Of a stretch of DNA of 24,219 bases, positions 21,442 to 24,219 are shown one piece after another (positions within the stretch are counted from its first letter, which is position 1; each line of letters begins with the position of its first letter). The position numbers were made by a program, and so were the translations under genes. The notes beneath the pieces are model-generated. The model was not told the origin of the DNA. It did not search any database and saw nothing but the letters and a program-made list of their open reading frames with translations. The stretch is from Chryseosolibacter sp044507115 (lineage in GTDB: Bacteria; Bacteroidota; Bacteroidia; Cytophagales; Cyclobacteriaceae): the NCBI GenBank assembly GCA_044507115.1, contig JBIQJZ010000029.1:1-24219 (forward strand). The letters are read 5' to 3'.

Positions 21442-22746
21442 TCAGGTATTCGCCGTTTCGCCGACGTGTTGTGTTTCGCGATCCGTCCCGTGGACTCCTG
21501 CAAGGTAACAAATCATGATGGCGAAAATGACTACCCCCGCATGCCGCGAAAGAAGATTCTCGAATAGTAAGTTGAAGGCAAAGATCGCGAGGAAGATCAA
21601 CAGCATTTGGTTGCCTCTTCGAATCCCTTGCCATGACAGGCGAAAGAGTCCAAAAAGAAAGAACAGCAACACGAACACGCCTCCACCTAGCATGAAGTCC
21701 ATATATTGATTATGCGTATTATAGCGTCGCTCCGCGGGGAATGTGTAGCCCAACTCTTCGTACTCGTTTACCAAGACGGTTTCCTTGTTCCCCTCACCAA
21801 CACCAAAAAGCCAGTTCTTGCGGATGACTTCAAGACTGGCATTCCAGGAGAGCAACCGAAGCGAGTGTCCGTATTTGCTGTTCGGATCCACGTTCTCGAG
21901 AGAGGGACGCAACGTTTCCAGAAATACCTTTGACCGCGGGTTTGTGAAGAACAATAAGAGCCCTCCAGCAAGGACTGCCGCCAGCAGCGAGATTCTTGCC
22001 AATCGGCCCTTAGCACTGTCGACTACTATAAATGCCGTCAATGCGAATGAGGTGAGCAGCGCAGCTTTGCTTGACAATAAAAAGATTGTCGCGGCAAAAA
22101 AGACGTAGAGAATTGCCAGAGCTGTGCGTATCCGAATCGATCGCGTGCCGACATACAGCGGGTAGATGAATGCTTGCGCGAGAACAAGGTAGACACCGAA
22201 ATACGTCGGCTGGTCCATAAAATAGGAAAGCTCGCTTCCAAAGAAATGATTTCCTCCCATGACGGAGGAAGTGAATACGTCGTAATCTCCTTCTGTTGAA
22301 ACCCGAGAGTCGAAACGCCAACCTTCATCTGAGATTTGCACCGATCGCACAACTGCGCGCACAAAGCAAACCAGGACGGCAAGAAAATTTCCGAGTATGA
22401 ACGCTGTGAATACCTGCTTCTTGCGGTCGTTTCTGAGTAATTCCGTATTAAGGGCAAACATCAACGGCACTACCAGTAGAGGTAGCCGCTTCTCGAGCAA
22501 TGAAGGGGATTCACCTGTCAACAGCCCGGAGACTACATAGTAGACAAACAATCCGATGATGAACCAGTCAATTCTGAATCCTGCTATTTGATCGCCATGC
22601 CAAAGCCGAATGATGGTTCCGACCAGAACGATACCGATGATTGCGCCAAAGAACCCTCGATAAAGAGGCAGTGTGAAGATCAGCGCGAGAAAGCCGATCT
22701 GTGCATTAGTGAGATATCGAAACACAATTGACGTGGCGGCCTTCAT
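21442..22746 (-). CDS. O-antigen ligase/polymerase family membrane protein (Wzy_C domain)
   Basis: This 434-residue integral membrane protein has about 10-12 hydrophobic segments and a large periplasmic loop. RLLSWNASLEVIRKNWLFGVG and NTHNQYMDFMLGGG belong to the Wzy_C (O-antigen ligase) signature. The first attaches the loop and the second is the conserved H(N)QY region. WaaL-type ligases attach finished glycan to lipid A core or to another acceptor, but Wzy-type polymerases share the domain. With a separate Wzy-like gene at 16054-17325, a ligase role here is reasonable but not proven. It begins 15 nt after the end of the WlbA-like gene and lies 5 nt before the flippase start. Confidence 0.85.
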   Translation of the reverse strand: MKAATSIVFRYLTNAQIGFLALIFTLPLYRGFFGAIIGIVLVGTIIRLWHGDQIAGFRIDWFIIGLFVYYVVSGLLTGESPSLLEKRLPLLVVPLMFALNTELLRNDRKKQVFTAFILGNFLAVLVCFVRAVVRSVQISDEGWRFDSRVSTEGDYDVFTSSVMGGNHFFGSELSYFMDQPTYFGVYLVLAQAFIYPLYVGTRSIRIRTALAILYVFFAATIFLLSSKAALLTSFALTAFIVVDSAKGRLARISLLAAVLAGGLLLFFTNPRSKVFLETLRPSLENVDPNSKYGHSLRLLSWNASLEVIRKNWLFGVGEGNKETVLVNEYEELGYTFPAERRYNTHNQYMDFMLGGGVFVLLFFLFGLFRLSWQGIRRGNQMLLIFLAIFAFNLLFENLLSRHAGVVIFAIMICYLAGVHGTDRETQHVGETANT

Positions 22747-22761
22747 CTCGCGGCGATGACG

Positions 22762-23712
22762 CTAGGAACTGACGTCTTTCAGTAATGGGTGATAGTTTTT
22801 TCCGGTTGTGCCTGTTGGCGTGGCTTGACGGATATCGTGTGCGATTTGAACGGCGTTTCTGGCGTCCAATAATCCATATCCCTTTCCGGCGAGGATATGT
22901 TTATAACTTTCTGTGTGGAGATCGGTGAATCCCTCGCTGAACTCAATTTCTTTGCCCTCCATCGTGATAGATCGATATGTACGCTTACCACTTGACTTGA
23001 TAGCCGCCGGTAGGTGATCGTAGTTGATGCTCAGGAACCATCTTACTCGCGCACGTTCCAGTTCGAGATAACCCGCACCGTGCTCTTTGGATAGTACATG
23101 GACTTGACTATTCTTCACAGGACCAAAGATCCAGTCCAGCATATCAAAGAAGTGGATACCAATATTCGTGGGGACTCCGCCGGATTTGGACTCATCCCCT
23201 TTCCAGCTGATCTGGTACCAGTTGCCGCGTGACGTTATGTACGACAAGTCGATGTCATAAATTTTGTCTTTCGGACCATTCTGAACCTGATCCCGAAGAG
23301 CGATGATACTGGCATGGTGTCGCAATTGCAGGATGGTATAGACGTGCTGGCCAGTTTCCTTTTCTATCTCCGTTAGTGCATCGACATTCCAGGGATTTAA
23401 TACGAGTGGTTTTTCGCATATGGCGTTCGCACCATGTCGCAGCGCAAATCGTATATGTGAGTCGTGTAGATAATTCGGCGTGCATATACTGACATAGTCG
23501 ATCTGCGTTCCATGTCTCTTCAACTTGTCGAGATGCCGGTCAAACCGTTCGAACTCCGTGAAAAAATCGGCTTTTGGAAAATACGAATCCAGGACACCAA
23601 CCTGGTCAAACTTGTCCAATGCTGCGACGAGGTTGTTGTCGGTTTCCTTAATAGCCTTAAGGTGTCGTGGAGCAATGTATCCGGCTACACCGATGAGGGC
23701 AAAATTCTTCAT
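22762..23712 (-). CDS. wlbA: UDP-N-acetylglucosaminuronate 3-dehydrogenase (WlbA/WbpB)
   Basis: This 316-residue Gfo/Idh/MocA enzyme oxidises C3 of UDP-GlcNAcA using NAD and 2-oxoglutarate recycling, yielding the 3-keto sugar used to make UDP-GlcNAc3NAcA. The N-terminus MKNFALIGVAGYIAPRHLKA is a signature of the WlbA/WbpB subgroup. VSICTPNYLHDSHI (74-87) and the catalytic CEKP (99-102, Lys101) follow. GGVPTNIGIHFFDMLDW (178-194) carries the active-site histidine. The next enzyme, a 3-aminotransferase (WbpE), is not in the window, and the acetyltransferase WlbB is just upstream in the same direction. The gene is 36 nt after the wlbB stop. Confidence 0.93.
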   Translation of the reverse strand: MKNFALIGVAGYIAPRHLKAIKETDNNLVAALDKFDQVGVLDSYFPKADFFTEFERFDRHLDKLKRHGTQIDYVSICTPNYLHDSHIRFALRHGANAICEKPLVLNPWNVDALTEIEKETGQHVYTILQLRHHASIIALRDQVQNGPKDKIYDIDLSYITSRGNWYQISWKGDESKSGGVPTNIGIHFFDMLDWIFGPVKNSQVHVLSKEHGAGYLELERARVRWFLSINYDHLPAAIKSSGKRTYRSITMEGKEIEFSEGFTDLHTESYKHILAGKGYGLLDARNAVQIAHDIRQATPTGTTGKNYHPLLKDVSS

Positions 23713-23748
23713 ATTGATACCTGTTTCAAGAGTAATTAACCATTCGAC

Positions 23749-24219
23749 TTACACGATCTTGGAGACCTGGTTGTTTTGCAGACGATATTTCTCACCCGAT
23801 TCCTTGCACGTGGCGTGTCCGTCCTTATCGAACTCGAGCTTGTGCCCGTATTCGCTCATCCATCCTGTCTGCTTCGCAGGGTTTCCAATCACCAACGCAT
23901 AGTCCGGGACGTCTTTTGTCACTACAGCACCTGCGCCGATAAACGCGTACCGTCCGATATCATGACCGCATACGATCGTGGCATTTGCTCCGATCGACGC
24001 GCCGCGCTTGACGACGGTTTTCGCGTATTGTTCGCGTCGGTTTACCGCGCTCCTCGGGTTGATCACATTTGTGAATACCATTGAAGGGCCGAGAAATACA
24101 TCGTCCTCGCAGGTTACACCCGTATAGATGGAAACGTTATTCTGCACTTTCACATTGTTACCGAGAACGACTTCGGGTGAGATAACGACATTTTGCCCGA
24201 TGTTGCAGTTCATTCCAAT
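23749..24219 (-). CDS. wlbB: UDP-2-acetamido-3-amino-2,3-dideoxyglucuronate N-acetyltransferase, WlbB/WbpD type (partial)
   Basis: The frame is open to the right edge, so the N-terminus, probably some 35-45 residues, is missing. The visible part is a left-handed beta-helix hexapeptide acetyltransferase, with IGQNVVISPEVVLGNNVKVQ, VFLGPSMVFTNVINPRS and GASIGANATIVCG repeats, then GAGAVVTKDVPDYALVIGNPAKQ at the coenzyme-A region. The order CEDDVFLGPSMVFTN matches the WbpD/WlbB group, which acetylates the 3-amino group of UDP-GlcNAc3NA. The C-terminal tail from WMSEYG onward also fits this group. The internal ATG at 24213 is not the start, since the frame reads on as Ile-Gly-Met. Confidence 0.9.
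   Translation of the reverse strand: MGMNCNIGQNVVISPEVVLGNNVKVQNNVSIYTGVTCEDDVFLGPSMVFTNVINPRSAVNRREQYAKTVVKRGASIGANATIVCGHDIGRYAFIGAGAVVTKDVPDYALVIGNPAKQTGWMSEYGHKLEFDKDGHATCKESGEKYRLQNNQVSKIV

Noticed and set aside
21437..21634. 66-residue upstream extension of the flippase
   Set aside because: It overlaps the ligase gene in another frame, is rich in Arg and His, and precedes a typical flippase N-terminus.

Overview
The window reads as a Bacteroidetes chromosome segment, probably near Chitinophagales/Sphingobacteriia, although that finer placement is only an impression. Three things support the phylum. Several genes are preceded by the Bacteroidetes -7 box TAnnTTTG. The housekeeping genes (pyrH-frr, PheS with a four-cysteine insert, a lipoprotein with a degenerate Rieske domain) resemble those of that phylum. 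Most start codons lack a Shine-Dalgarno sequence.

Region 1 (1-5027) is housekeeping. At the left edge, on the minus strand, a clear TPP riboswitch with its own promoter precedes the first codons of a secreted or outer-membrane protein cut by the window edge. On the plus strand follow a biotin carboxyl carrier protein, pyrH, frr and a MoxR ATPase. A small lipoprotein with a degenerate Rieske domain comes next, bracketed by inverted copies of a 21-nt-period repeat. pheS (minus) closes the region.

Region 2 (5092-24219) is a Wzx/Wzy-type surface polysaccharide cluster that runs off the right edge. It holds an initiating polyprenyl-phosphate sugar-1-phosphate transferase, a GT4 glycosyltransferase and a UDP-sugar 2-epimerase. 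A heparinase-II/III-like protein is translationally coupled to a fused dehydrogenase (MDR plus Gfo/Idh/MocA). The acetamidino-forming trio hisF2-hisH2-wbpG follows. Next come a second glycosyltransferase (interrupted by a 10-N scaffold gap), a Wzy-like polymerase, a zinc-finger methyltransferase on the opposite strand, an AsnB-type amidotransferase, a Wzx-like flippase and an O-antigen ligase-like protein. The last two are WlbA/WbpB dehydrogenase and WlbB/WbpD acetyltransferase.

Taken together, the sugar genes predict a di-N-acylated uronic acid (GlcNAc3NAcA/ManNAc3NAcA type) that is then converted to an acetamidino derivative, as in Pseudomonas aeruginosa O5 B-band LPS. The UDP-GlcNAc 6-dehydrogenase and the 3-aminotransferase (WbpA and WbpE roles) are not in the window and may lie beyond the right edge. 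AsnB may amidate a uronic acid. The heparinase-like protein, from a uronate-cleaving superfamily, would fit a uronic-acid-containing polymer. The least understood part is the coupled pair of heparinase-like protein and bi-domain oxidoreductase.

I saw no rRNA, complete tRNA, CRISPR array, transposase or phage gene. The only gene-free stretch above 300 bases is 45-362, which holds the riboswitch, its promoter and a leader.
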